From assembly GCA_023935145.1 (NCBI GenBank), contig CM043701.1, positions 70,572,317-70,636,316 on the forward strand: a stretch of DNA of 64,000 bases, in the 5' to 3' direction. This DNA comes from Bretschneidera sinensis (Eukaryota > Streptophyta > Magnoliopsida > Brassicales > Akaniaceae). The position numbers were made by a program, and so were the translations under genes. Below the pieces are notes generated by a model. The model was not told where the DNA came from, did no database searches, and saw only the letters and a program-made list of their open reading frames with translations. How positions within the stretch are numbered: the first letter of the stretch is position 1; each line of letters begins with the position of its first letter. This document shows positions 45,434 through 56,590 of the stretch, piece by piece.

Positions 45434-45990
45434 GCATACACATAAGATACTACCATCACACGACTGCATTTTCGGCATGATTGTGCCACCTTGTATCTGG
45501 TGATTGTTACACCACCATAAGCTCGACGCTTCATGCCATTACAACATGGTGTAGGGTGATTTTCCCCAACCAATCAAGGACGAAAGTAATTTTATAAGCC
45601 AAAATGAACAACCAATGAACTAGCTACTCGTAGCTAAAGGTAAAATGGTAATTCCACCTCTAAACCTTAGACAACAAAAATTGTAATCCTACAAGGACAT
45701 TAATCTTTGAGATAACTTCCAAAAAAAACTCTTAGAAATACTAATTCTATCACAACACTTACCTTTGAGTTCCTTTCCTAAACAGACTCTACTCTGGAGC
45801 ATTATACAAAGGGGGCTCTCACTATCACATAGGTATAAAAAACAACCTTCACAACTCCCTTACTTTTTCACTCTCTTTATATTACTGACTTAGGCATCAG
45901 AGAATCCCCCGGAGGCACACCCCCTTCGACCTTTTGATGAATTTTTAGGTTTTTTTCATTCCTGTGTGTGCAGGTACATCATTATGCTTC
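45434..45990 (+). repeat. Tat-like LTR end
   Basis: A TATA-like GTATAAAAAAC at about 45833, then TTACTGACTTAGGCATCAGAGAATC..CCGGAGGCACACCC (about 45890-45922) and TGTGTGTGCAGGT (about 45963-45975), the recurring 3' end of Tat/Ogre-type plant Gypsy LTRs (ACTGACTTRAGCATCGGAG...GCAGGT). The LTR start is not recognised and the partner LTR is absent. Confidence 0.55.
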
Positions 45991-46010
45991 TATGATGGCT
46001 TATCATATTT

Positions 46011-47577
46011 TTGGCATCAATATATTTTCCATATGAAAAACCAACAAATATAACTCATCTTTTAATGATATCCACCCAAAGCATGATCAAGAACGTCGCT
46101 TCTACAATCGTTGTTGCTACCACTACCGCTACCGCTACCGCTACTATCGTAACTCGAGCTTTAACTAGTCACGACCTGCACATTATCTCTGATCTCCCTG
46201 CAATTCCGGAAAACATCAAAACTAATGAAGGTCCAACCAATTATTCTGTAAGGGAATTGGAATGGACCTGACAATACTAGTTGGATAACTCAGTCCATTA
46301 CCAAAGCTGCATCAATCCAGACACTCCAGTTAGCCAAGGATAATTCCAGGAACTCACCTAGCAGGTAGTCGACCTAATTTCACGACTCGGGGGGAAAAAC
46401 TCTCCTAATAAGCCTCAGATGCCTACATAAAGCCCTTGACTAGCGAGGCACCAGGATGTTAGCTAGAGTTTTCACTCCACCAACCATAGGTCTACTACTT
46501 GATCCTCTCCCCTCTATCAAATGGTAAAAACCCGAGGCCATTCCATGACTTCTAGGAACAACGTGGACTTAGATAAAAAGATTGAAGAGATGGATAAGTG
46601 CATAAGGGAAGTGTTTAAGAACAGAGGGATGAATATCCTAGATGAGCTTGAATCCCAAGACCCTCCGTTCATGCAAGAGATCCTTGACGCACCACTACCT
46701 TGACACTTCAGAATACCGATCATAAAGGCCTATGATGACACCACTAACCCAATTGACTACCTCTAGCTTTACAAGAAAATAATGTTCTTTCATCATCATC
46801 CTGACATAGTACTATGCTGAGCATTCCCTTTAACTCTTGGGAACGCTGCCAACACATGGTATTCCCACTTGAGACCTAGAAGCATCATTTCTTTTAATAA
46901 CAAAGTCTCACATTTGTTGCACGGAAGACTTCAAAGAGCCTCTTCAGTATCCATAAAAAAGGTGAGAATCTTTAAGATTATATCTCCTATTTTAATGTAG
47001 GGGCATGGGAGGTCCTTGACCTTGACCCAAAGATCCAAAAAATGGCCTTAAAAAATAGGCTCAAATTAGGCTCCTTCAACTGAAATCTTTCCAAGAGCCC
47101 GACCAAAGACATGAATTAGATTCTTCCGGGGTCGAGGAATACATAATTATCGAGGAAGATTAAGCATTCTGAAGAGACCGAGAAGCCTCCTCAAAGGTTT
47201 GAGAGCTATATGCCTATTAACTCTCCTAGAGCAAACATACTGATGGGCATCTAGGACCTAGACCTAGTTCATTAGCTTGCAAAGCCTAGGAAGACCAGTG
47301 AGAACAAAGAGAAATCTAGATGGTGCTGGTTCTACCGCGATCACGACCATAAAGAAATGATAAATACCACCAGAGATGAAGCCTTAGGCGAGCCCTTAGG
47401 TAAAATGGTAGGCATAAACCTAGTTAAAGCCCTAAGTGAAGTCCTAGAGACAGGCTTAAGTGAAACCCGAGAAGAGAAATTCTCTACAAAAAACGCTTGT
47501 GATGCCACAAAGAAGATAGGTCTATAAGCACGGGTACCATCAAAAACATCTTTGGGGGCCTAACTGTTGGTGGATGT
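46011..47577 (+). pseudogene. Tat-like Gypsy gag, truncated
   Basis: Pieces in order: an N-terminal variable part with Ala/Thr repeats (46080-46150), DPPFMQEILDAPLP (46658-), FRIPIIKAYDDTTNPIDYL and CAFPLTLGNAANTWYSHLRPRSIISF (about 46708-46890), the Tat-type gag core. Near 47540 IKNIFGGLTVGG corresponds to the motif that precedes protease in Tat elements (I.TI.GG...GG). Many stops. It ends at 47577 where the minus-strand Athila-like LTR begins, so the rest may continue beyond the right edge of the window. Confidence 0.65.
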
Positions 47578-48839
47578 TGTTCGTTTATCTACCAAAATAA
47601 ATAAGCAAATAATTGTACAGTTTTACTTGCAAGTGCACAAGGTCAATAGTAACATAGTGTGCAAGTGCGAGATCATCTCCACAGGGATTGGTGAATTTCG
47701 ATTTAGAATTAGTTTCTCAATATAAAAAGATAAAAATAGATGTTGAGTGTGAATTAATAATAATAAGAACATAGGGCTTTGATATCTACCACTAATCATA
47801 CTTTCCTAATAAATAAAGTGCCAATGCTATAGCCCTATCGTGAATACCTAATGGTTGTCAACCTAAGGGCTTGGTCCACTCCTTAGGCTATTGATCTCCC
47901 TAAGCAACGAGTTAGGCATGGTGTATACTCTAACTATTTTCTCTCTTAAGGGATTCAGCATGGTGTATACTGAGTTGTTCCTTAAAAGAGCATAAGGGCT
48001 GTGGAAATCGACAACCACACGGGACCTAAGGCTTGGTCCACTCTTGGTTTCCCATATTGATTAATCCAAGAATCCGGCGTGGATTTATTTTGTTACTATT
48101 GTCAGACCTAGGACTCGGTCATCCAAATTGATCTAACTGACTTATCTATACCACATGCATACATTGATCAGGGACACACATATGAGGAATTTAAATAAAC
48201 ACAGGCATTAATCAATTAAAACATCATAACATGGCTATTTGCAAAGGCAATCAATGATTATATATATAGGAAAGCATAATTAGGGCTTCACTCAAGCCCT
48301 ATTAGGAAGTTTGTTGCACATGCTAAGTGAACTAAACATCATAACCATAACTAAACTAGAACAGAAAAATAAAACCCGAAGAATGCTGAGGAGACGAGTC
48401 GTCACTTCCTCTCAAAGGCTTACAACTTCAAGCTTAATCAAAAAGTATGTTTTCTGTGTTTTACAAGACTATATATAGGGCTCTCAGGGTGCCCTGAAAC
48501 TCTAATTTCCAATTTAAGGTCCGGAGACTTCTTTCCAATTCTAGCTCTGCCACCTTTGGTGTGTGTGTGCTCGATCGTATGGGTCTACACTCGAGCTCAT
48601 GTGTGCGCTCAAGCCTTCTAAGTGTGCGCTCGAGTGCCTGTGCGCTCAAGCACACCTTGCTAGTTTCATAACTTTACTTTTTATTCCTTAGAGCTCCAAA
48701 ATATCTTTTTTTTTTGTCAAAGCCCTATGAAAAACACATAAAATACAAAAATGAAATATAATCTACTAAAATAGATAAAAAAAAGAGCCTAACAAGCGTA
48801 AATTAAAGGGCTTAAATATGACTCTTTAAGCACTTATCA
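47578..48839 (-). repeat. 3' LTR of the minus-strand Athila-like element
   Basis: Minus strand starts TGATAAGTGCTTAAAGAGTC at 48839, straight after the purine tract AAGTTTGGGGGTG, and ends near ..GATAAACGAACA at 47578. It contains a motif array with GTGCGCTCGA/GTGCTCGATCG (48655-48567), a TATA box CTATATATAG (48478-48469), and the CACCAATCCCTGTGGAGAT...TCGCACTTGCAC U5-type end shared with 54745-54775. The exact low end (TGTTCG at 47578) is the best of two choices. Confidence 0.8.
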
Positions 48840-50318
48840 CACCCCCAAACTTAAATATTGCTAGTCCCTTAACAATACAAAACAAAATACTTTATAAAAT
48901 TAAAGATAAATTCATTCTTCATGATATCCAAAAATTTGGGTTGCACATAAAACCATGATGACCGTTCATGAGTAAGCTTATAATAAAAACACATTTTTGC
49001 TATGAATAAGGATTTTAAAAATTTGTGTTACTTACACAAGGTTGGTTTAAGGCATCATATGTTTGCTTTGGTGTGTGGTGAATTAGTACATAAAAGATGG
49101 AGCTTCCAAATAATTTTAATGTATAGTGTCTCGGTGTCCAAACCTTCATCGAATTCCTTATCAGATAGAACAAAAATGGCATAGTTTTTACTTCTTTTCT
49201 TTTTCTTTCATAATGAGATTTTGCCATGTTGAGTTCCATTAAGCTTTTTAATTGACCCCTGTAATGAGTGTTTAGCCAATGACTCCCAAACTAGACGGTT
49301 TTAGGGCATTAGGTGTAAAGACACCCCTAAGGACTTACTAACTCGAGTCAAAAAGGCTACGGAACTAACAGGTCTTAATGCTTGCTAAGTGAAATTCCCA
49401 CATTTTGACGTGAACACTCACTGCTTACTGAGGCAAGAGGTCCAGTTACTCAGTGGAAATTTTTATGATCATTAAATGCTTAATTCCCACCTTTTGACGT
49501 GAATACTGACTGCTTACTGAGGCAAGAGGTCCAGTTACTCAGTGAAAATTTTATTTAATGATTTTTAGGAGCATTTTATTTTCTCTTTTTGCATGATGGT
49601 CATTTTTTTCTTTATTTTTCTATGCCAAAGTGTTTATCTAACAAGTTATTTGATTATAGTTAGGTCATGGAAACATATACATAAGAATTATATGTCATAC
49701 CCCACACAAATGCGTGCTAATGTGCTCATGTTAGATATAGATCAAACTTGTGAATTTCTTAAGTGCCTTGAGGTAAACTTTTAAAATTCCTATTACTAGA
49801 CTATGTGTTCTAGATTTTAAGCTTACTATTGAAATTTTATCATGTTTGTTTTAAATCAACCAAAATTTTCAACATAAAGTGATCATGCATTTATCTTTAA
49901 AACAAAAATTTTGGGACATAGTGTGTGCATGTGTGTGAAAGTGTCTCTCTCTACCCCCAAACTTAATATACATATTTTCCTCAATGTATGAGTGTCATGG
50001 AAATATCTGACCTGGAAGTTGGAGAGCTAGACTGCTGGCATGGCTCGTAGTATGCCCCCAAACTTGAACTTGATGCACGCACTGTGTTCCTGAAAAAGAA
50101 AAAACAAACGTTGTGCTAGAAAACAAGAAATATGGAAAATAAACATCTAAATAAACATAAAAAGAAAAATAATATAATGAAAAGGATATGAAGTGGGGTA
50201 CCTCTCATGAGCGCTAAGTTTTACGTCTTCAGCTAGACGGGGTATCTTCTCACTGCTGGTCATCAGGCGGTGCAAACTACTCGTTCAGGAATTGTGGTGT
50301 AGTCTCTGGCTTAAATGC
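48840..50318 (-). other. Noncoding region between pol and 3' LTR with three PPT-like tracts
   Basis: On the minus strand AAGTTTGGGGGTG/C tracts occur at 48852-48840 (adjacent to the LTR), about 49968-49955 and 50064-50050. A 30-nt stem-loop (49330-49301) and a 62-bp tandem duplication (49394-49455; 49483-49544) lie between them. The same tract triplet and stem-loop are found in the plus-strand element (60656-61779). No ORF with similarity to any protein is seen. Confidence 0.75.
49394..49544. repeat. 62-bp repeat, two copies
   Basis: Copies 49394-49455 and 49483-49544, from ATTCCCAC.TTTTGACGTGAA to GGTCCAGTTACTCAGTG, differ at only a few bases. The plus-strand Athila-like element has a single copy in inverse orientation at about 61153-61210. 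Confidence 0.9.
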
Positions 50319-50375
50319 GCTCGATCGCAAGAGACTTGTGCTCGATCACAAAAGACTTGTACTCAATCGCAATGG
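50319..50375 (-). repeat. 21-bp tandem repeats after the integrase stop
   Basis: Three units start at 50319, 50340 and 50361: GCTCGATCGCAAGAGACTTGT, then a variant with GATCAC, then ACTCAATCGCAA. The GCTCGATCGCA core equals the motif of the LTR arrays of this family. Confidence 0.85.
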
Positions 50376-50376
50376 T

Positions 50377-51700
50377 TCAGACAATGAGGTTATGTGTGAC
50401 AGACGCGGGAAACTTAAATGGTTCAGGTGCCATTGGATTTACTGCATATTGAATAGTTTGAAGTGCCAAATCCTTATCTCTAGGAGGCATGGTGAGATCA
50501 GTGTATGGTTTGACTCGGTGTCCATTGACTGTAAATGTCTGATTACCATTGGAACTATGAATTGCCAAAGCACCATGAGAAAAAACCTTGGTGACCACAT
50601 ATGGACCAGACCATCGAGACTTTAGTTTGCCTGGGAACAATCTTAATCTTGAGTTGTAGAGTAGCACCCTTTAGCCCACATAAAACTCTTTCCTCACTAG
50701 TTGTTTGTCATGATAGGCTTTTGTCCTTTCTTTGTAAAGTTTGGCATTCTTATACGCATCATACCTTAATTCTTCTAACTCATTTAAGTGCAACTTCCTC
50801 TTCTCACCTGCTTGTTTCATATCAAAATTGAATTGTTTACTGGCCCAATATGCTCGATGTTCGAGCTCTACCGATAGATGACATGCTTTCCCAAAGACTA
50901 AGTGGTATGGGGACATTCCAATTGGGGTCTTGTAAGCTGTCCTATATGCCCATAGAGCATCATTTAGTCGTAAAGACCAATCCTTCCGAGTAGGATTTAC
51001 GGTCCTCTCCAAGATGCTTTTGATTTCTCGGTTACTTATCTTTACTTGGCCACTAGTCTGAGGGTGATCTGGGGTGCCCACCTTATGGGTGATCCCATAT
51101 TTTCTGATGAGTGTGGCAAAAGAATAATGATGAAAGTGGCTGCCACCATCACTGATGATTGCTCGTGGCATCCCAAATCTAGTAAAAATGTTATCCTGTA
51201 GGAACTTCACAACCACTTTATGATCATTAGTCTTTGAGGGGACAACATCGACCCATTTAGATACATAATCCACACCCACAAGAATTTATAAATAACCAAA
51301 AGAATTGGGGAGGGGACCCATGAAATCAATGCCCCATACATCAAAAAGTTATACTATATGAATATTTTGTAGGGGCATCTAATTTCGGGATGAGATGTTA
51401 CCTGTCCACTGGCATCTATCACATGAGCTGCAAAATGAGAAGGTGTTTTTAAATAGATTAAGCCAATAAAAACTGGATTGTAGTATCTTAAGTGTTGTTT
51501 TCTTGGCCCCAAGTGTCCTCCACAAGCAAACTGATGGCAATGTTGTAATAAGCTCAAATGCTCCTCTTCCGAGACACATGTTCTGATGATTTGATTGGGA
51601 TAGAATTTGAAGAGGTAGGGATCATCCCAATGGTAATGTTGAGACATAGATATCAGCCGCTTCTTTTCTTGACTGGTCAAACCTGGAGGAAAAACCTTAG
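50377..51700 (-). pseudogene. Athila-like integrase
   Basis: The zinc-binding part is inside 51890-51354: [14 protein letters not shown] and a following CX2C that is partly mutated (CDRC-type read as VIDAS in this frame). The catalytic core starts with [10 protein letters not shown] near 51279, then [10 protein letters not shown] (second Asp) and [16 protein letters not shown] (Glu), all retained. The C-terminal part has [22 protein letters not shown] and [16 protein letters not shown]. One stop near 50670 and a frame break near 51300-51350 interrupt it; otherwise it is well preserved. Confidence 0.85.
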
Positions 51701-52121
51701 CAGTTAGATAATTGACAATATCAGCATACCATGGAATTGTTATCTCTAGCGCAAACAATTGTTCATCAGGGAAGTTTTCGTTCAAAGGCAACTCATTTTT
51801 GTCATTCTCATAGGGTAGCCTTGATAAATTATATGCAACCATATTCTCACTGCCTTTCTTGTCCTTAATCTCCAAATCGAATTCTTGCAATAGGAGTACC
51901 CATCTGATTAACTTAGGCTTTGCATCTTTCTAAGAAAACAGATATCTCAAAGTAGCATGATCAGTAAATACAATAACCTTAGAGCCAATCAGATATGATC
52001 TAAACTTCTCTAAAGCAAAAATAACTGTTAACAATTCCTTCTCAGTGGTAAAATAGTTAAGCTAAGCATCATTTAAGGTTCTAGAAGCATAATAAATAGC
52101 ATGAGGTACCTTATTGATTCT
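51701..52121 (-). pseudogene. Athila-like RNase H
   Basis: Text around 52121-51900 gives GQRINKVPHAIYYASRTLND-type and TTEKELLTVIFALEKFRSYLIGSKVIVFTDHATLRYL-type sequence in pieces, then [19 protein letters not shown] and NLSRLPYE in 51890-51780. Three single-base changes produce stops. It is continuous with RT upstream. Confidence 0.75.
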
Positions 52122-53153
52122 CTAACCTAAGACAACCCCTAAAGCGAAATCGCTTGCATCGCACATCAGCTCGAATGAAAGATTCCAATATGGTGTCATC
52201 ATTATTGGGGCGGAAGTGAGTACATCCTTCAATGTGTTGAAAGCTGTCATACAGTTATCAGTCCATTTAAACTTGGTATCTTTAGCTAACAATGCACATA
52301 GAGGTCTAGAGATCTTGGAGAAATCCTTGATGAATTGTCTATAGAATCCAGCATGTCCAAGGAAACTCCTTACTCCCTTGACTGTTAAAGGAGAAAGCAG
52401 CTTTGAAATGATGTCTATTTTAGCCTTGTTTACCTCAATACCTTTGTTGGAGATGGAATGACCCAACACAATGCCTTGTTGGACCATAAAGTGACATTTC
52501 TCCCAATTCAGCACTAAGTTGCTCTCTTCACATCTCTTTAGGACACTCTCTAGATGATTTAGGCATTCATCAAAATTAGAATCAAAAAAACTGAAATCAT
52601 CCATGAATACCTCAATGTATTTCTCCACCGTGTCGAAAAATATGCTCATCAGACATCTTTGAAAGTTGACTGGTGCGTTGCATAGACCGAATAGTATCCT
52701 TCGATACGTAAATGTACCGAAAGGACATGTGAAAGTAGTCTTTTCTTGATCCTCAGGTGCTATGGCAATCTGGTTGTACCCACTATACCCATCCAAGAAG
52801 CAATAATAGCTATGGCCAACTAATCTCTCCAACATCTGATCAATGAATGGCAATGGGAAGTGATCTTTTCGGGTCACTTTGTTTAATCGTCGGTAATCAA
52901 TACATACCCTTCAACTAGTTGTTTTTCTTGTAGGAATTAGCTCTTCATCTTCGTTCTTCGTCACTGTGATCCCACTCTTTTTAGGAACAATTTGGACCGG
53001 ACTTATCCATTTATTGTTTGAGATGGGGTAGATAATGCCGACATCTAGTAGTTTTAATACCTCGGCCTTTACGACCTCTTTCATGTGTGGGTTAAGTCTT
53101 CTTTGAGCATCTCGAGTGGGTTTTTTTTCATCCTCAAGGTAGATATGATGCAT
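52122..53153 (-). pseudogene. Athila-like reverse transcriptase, catalytic box intact
   Basis: Begins RRLNPHMKEVVKAEVLKLLDVGIIYPISNNKWISPVQ (53100-52990). The main open frame 52877-52122 has KDHFPLPFIDQMLERL, YYCFLDGYSGYNQIAI, TFTCPFGTFTYRRILFGLCNAP and the box VFMDDFSFFDS with both Asp residues. The thumb GVRSFLGHAGFYRQFIKDFSKI and the RNase H start (FELMCDASDFALGVVLG) complete it. A frame break near 52880-52910 removes part of the WRVCIDYRKLN region. It is the best preserved RT of the four Gypsy copies here. Confidence 0.85.
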
Positions 53154-53155
53154 GC

Positions 53156-53387
53156 ATTTAGCTGGACTTATCCCTTTTATGTCAGAAATGGTTTATCCAA
53201 TGGCAGATCTATGCTCCCTAAGAACACTCAACAATTTCTCTTCTTCTCCCATACTTAAATTGGTAGCCACAATCATAGGTAATGTCTTCTTTTCTTCCAA
53301 ATAGGCGTAAGTTAAATGTTCTGGCAGTTGTTTCAATTCCAAGGTTGGTGCCTGGACAATAGAAGAGAGAAGAGTGGTATTAGTAGG
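53156..53387 (-). pseudogene. Athila-like protease-RT linker, cut at 53387
   Basis: Minus-strand text LELKQLPEHLTYAYLEEKKTLPMI-like (about 53340-53270) and GEEEKLLSVLREHRSAI (53250-53200), the usual linker before RT. It stops at the SIRE-like LTR; GTAGG (53383-53387) would be its 5-bp target duplication. Confidence 0.75.
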
Positions 53388-53637
53388 TGTTGACCCTCAC
53401 CTGTATTTTAATGATGACAAAACACAACTCTTATTATACTAACGATGCTATCTAAGTGTATTAAGTAATAAGAGCATTCAACAAAGGATCAAGGAGTAAG
53501 AACTCAACCCGAATCAAACATCAAGTAAAGACAGAAGAACTAGAATAGGTCTATGGTATTAAATCAAGTTGTAAGTCTCACTTGTTCAGGTAATTAGCTT
53601 GTCCAATGGCTCTTTTTGAAAGAGCATTTTAATATAA
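53388..53637 (+). repeat. SIRE-like 5' LTR, first part
   Basis: Starts TGTTGACCCTCACCTGTATTTTAATGATGACAAAA, the usual SIRE LTR opening (here given in part). It is interrupted at 53637 by the plus-strand Athila-like element with TATAA as target duplication and resumes at 62966. Confidence 0.85.
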
Positions 53638-54828
53638 TGATGAGTCTTAAATATTGCATATTTAAGACCCTTAACTTATATTTTTTATGCTCTTAGTTAT
53701 TAGTATTTCACTTTATTTTATGTTTTTTTTTTGTGTTTTGTGTATTTTTACAGTATTGTGGAGAAAATAAAGCATTTCAGGATATGTGAAGCTTCAGGAG
53801 AAATTGCGATCGATTGCACTATGCTGCGATCGAGTGCAAGGTCATCAATCCCACATCGAAATGTTTGCAGTGCATCGCACTCAAGATCGAGCGCACCAGA
53901 CACGCGATCGAGCGCACCTGCGATCGATCGCAACATACTGCGATCGAGCGCACTCGGGCAGTATCCCACATCGATTCTGCAAGCCACATTGCTTCGGGTC
54001 TCCCCCAATATAAACACCACCTGACTTCATAATTCAGTGTACAATTCCTGGGCCACTTTGGTGTTAACCAGTGGACATCTGTTAGCATTCTGGTGGATCC
54101 CGAAGGCTTTGCTACCATGAGGGGAAGCGCCGCCCATCAGCGAGTTGAATTTCTCCCATGTAAAGTTATTTATTTCTTTTTATTTAGTTGTTTTAGTTTA
54201 AATGTTTAGCATTTTTATTATGAATTTTAGTTTCATAGATATGAGTGGCTAGACTCTTCAGCTAAGGTTAAAGATGAAGCCCCGCCATTGTTTGGCGTAG
54301 TAGTTCAGATTTGCTTGTATAAATCTGACAATTTTTAGTATAAATGTTCTGTCGATTATTTGAGTTAATCTTATAATTGATTGAGTTTAAATTGTCTGTT
54401 GGATATTCCTTGTGTTTCATCTGATGGATACATTGAATGCTTTTCGATTAAATTGGATTTCCTTTGTGATTTGTTGAGTGCGGATACATTGGATGCTTTT
54501 GGTTTAGTTGGGATATTCTTTGTTTTTTGTCTTATAGTTGGATTCATGGAATGTTTTGATAGGCTATATTTTTAGAACATATATGCTTAACTTCGGTGGG
54601 GTGGATTCGGAAACCTTAGTGTTTTAATTATTAGTTTTTAAATCAACTTAGTTTAGTTTATATTTCTTTTGCAATATCATTCACAATTCGGAACTAGGTT
54701 AAGATAAAGTTAGTTTAGATTAAAAATATATTTTCACAACGCAATTCCCTGTGGATTTGACCTCGCACTTGCACAACGCTATACTACAAACTACTCGTGC
54801 GCTTGCGAGTAAATTAAAACTCACAACA
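53638..54828 (+). repeat. 5' LTR of the plus-strand Athila-like element
   Basis: TGATGAGTCTTAAATATTGC ... AAAACTCACAACA. Contains an array of GCGATCGAGCGCAC-type motifs (53806-53953), a TATA-like AATATAAAC (54007-54015), and the CTGTGGATTTGACCTCGCACTTGCAC end. Length 1191 bp against 1181 in the partner. Confidence 0.92.
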
Positions 54829-54834
54829 AGTTTT

Positions 54835-54852
54835 TGGCACCGTTGACGGGGA
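54835..54852 (+). other. tRNA-Asp-type primer-binding site
   Basis: TGGCACCGTTGACGGGGA, two mismatches to TGGCGCCGTTGCCGGGGA, the complement of the plant tRNA-Asp(GTC) 3' end. Six bases after the LTR. Confidence 0.8.
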
Positions 54853-54995
54853 ATTGTTTGATTTGTGAAAATTTTTGGTCTGAATTAATTTTATTTTTCT
54901 ACTAGTTAGTTAAAAAAAAAAAAAAATTTTGAGTTGTGTGTTTGCTTTATTCTGTTATTTCTGCTGGTTAGTATCTCATTGTTTTCTATCGGTGT

Positions 54996-56590
54996 ATGCT
55001 CAGTCGGAGATCCTTGAATTTAGATTTGACATATTTAGATCCCGACTTAGAAAGAACTCTTAGGAGACAGAGAAGAGCACTAGTTGTGAGAGAGACTGTT
55101 GAGATGGGAGAGAATTTTAATCATCCTGAACATGTAGAGCAACTTAGAGCTTGGAACGTGGACTCTACTACATCCCTTAGGGATTTGTTCACACCCATTG
55201 CGACTAATCATCCTCTTGCATAGTGTTGGCACCAACCAATGCCACACATTTTGACTTGAAGCCACATGTTATCCAACTCTTACCCTCATTCCATGGCTTA
55301 GATCTTGAAAATCCTTATAGTCATGTGAAGAAGTTCAAAGACATTTGTGCCACATTTAAATTCCAGAACTTCTCTGAGGAGTCAGTCTATCTTCGACTCT
55401 TCCCTTTCTCTCTTCATGATAGAGCTAGGGCGTGGTTGGATTCCAATGCGTCCGGGTCTATTAAATCTTGGAAAAACCTGCTTAGCAAATTTTATCATAA
55501 GTTTTTCCCAATGTCTAAAGTGAATGAGTGCCGAAAGAAGATTAGCTCTTTCACTCAGGACGAGGATGAGAAGTTCTCTGAGAGCTGGGAGCATTTTAAA
55601 GAGCTACTGATCAGATGCCCTCCACATGGATATGAGAAGTGGAGACTCGTTCAATTCTTCTACCAAAGGTTGACTCAACCCAACCGTAGCATGATCGAGT
55701 CTATGAATGGGGGGGCATTCTTGAGTCTGACAGGAGACGAAGCATATACGGCGTTGGACAAGTTGTCCGACAACTCACAGCAGTGGGATTTTTCAAGCTG
55801 TAGAGATAAGTCCATTCGTGCTCCTAAGAGGGGAGGCATCTATGAGGTCAGGGAGGACACTGATTTGAGGATAAAGTTAGATGCCCTCACTAAGAAGATT
55901 GACGCTCTCACTGTGAACCAATCCATCAATGCTGCCAACACATTCAATGTTGAAAGTTGTTCCATCTGTGCTAGTGCCATGCATCTAGCACAGAATTGCC
56001 CATCAATTCCGGCTTGTGCCGAGTATCCTATGGAACAAGTAAATGCTTTCCATGACTTTCGAAGGCAGTCAAATGGATTGTACTCCGAGACGTACAATCC
56101 AGGGTGGAGGAACCACCCAAATTTTTCATGGAGGTAGAACCAACCAATGAATTAGGGAGGAGCCCCTCATCATGCTCAAAATCAATATCCTCCCGGATTT
56201 TCCCCACAAATTCCTAATCATGGTCGTTCTGCCCATCCAGCACCTTCACCTGCTTACCACGCACCCACTCAAACACTAGCGCCAGTTTCACAGTCGCTAG
56301 AGGACACCCTTAAGGAGTTCATGAAGGCGACTAGCCAAAATATGAGTGATGTGAGGAGTGCAACAGTGGTAAACACCCAAGCAATTGCCAAGCTGGAGAG
56401 TCAAATAGGGCAAATTGCAAGTCACTTGGGTGAAAGAGAGAAGGGGAAGTTCCCCAGTCAGCCCGTGACCAACCCGAAAGGATAATTTATGGTTGGGAGT
56501 TCATCAACTCCTACGCACGGGGAGGAACAAGTACAGTCGATTGTCACACTGAGGTCTGGGAGACAAGTGGACAATCGAGTGGAAGAGAGC
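54996..56590 (+). pseudogene. Athila-like gag
   Basis: ATG at 54996 (MLSRRSLNLDLTYLDPDLER) opens a basic N-terminus; a one-base shift at about 55222 breaks the HPP.CI.LAPTNATHF junction. The capsid domain is open from 55223 to 56137: LKPHVIQLLPSFHGLDLENP, FRLFPFSLHDRARAWLDS-type, FYHKFFPMSKVNECRKKI, CPPHGYEKWRLVQFFYQRL and SMIESMNGGAFLSLTGDEAY. A zinc-knuckle-like CSICASAMHLAQNCP lies at about 55964-56010, with the first knuckle His displaced. A stop at 56136, then a Pro/Gln-rich tail with stops at about 56153, 56484 and 56623. Confidence 0.85.

Larger units (their letters stand above)
47578..53387 (-). mobile_element. Athila-like Gypsy, 3' half, cut by a SIRE-like insertion
   Basis: Minus-strand order visible: end of protease/linker (53387-53156), RT, RNase H, integrase (to 50377), ~1.5 kb noncoding, PPT and 3' LTR (48839-47578). 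At 53388 a SIRE-like LTR begins (TGTTGACCC), so gag and the 5' LTR must lie right of the window if still present. RT, RNase H and integrase text is closely alignable to the plus-strand element at 57473-60480. Confidence 0.85.

Noticed and set aside
46011..46271. Intact small gene with Ala/Thr repeats
   Set aside because: No ATG at the frame start; it is the variable N-terminal part of a Tat-like gag remnant.
53731..54118. Cluster of ORFs on both strands, repeated at 61879-62144
   Set aside because: Produced by the CGATCG motif array in the LTRs; all frames stay open because the repeat lacks stops.
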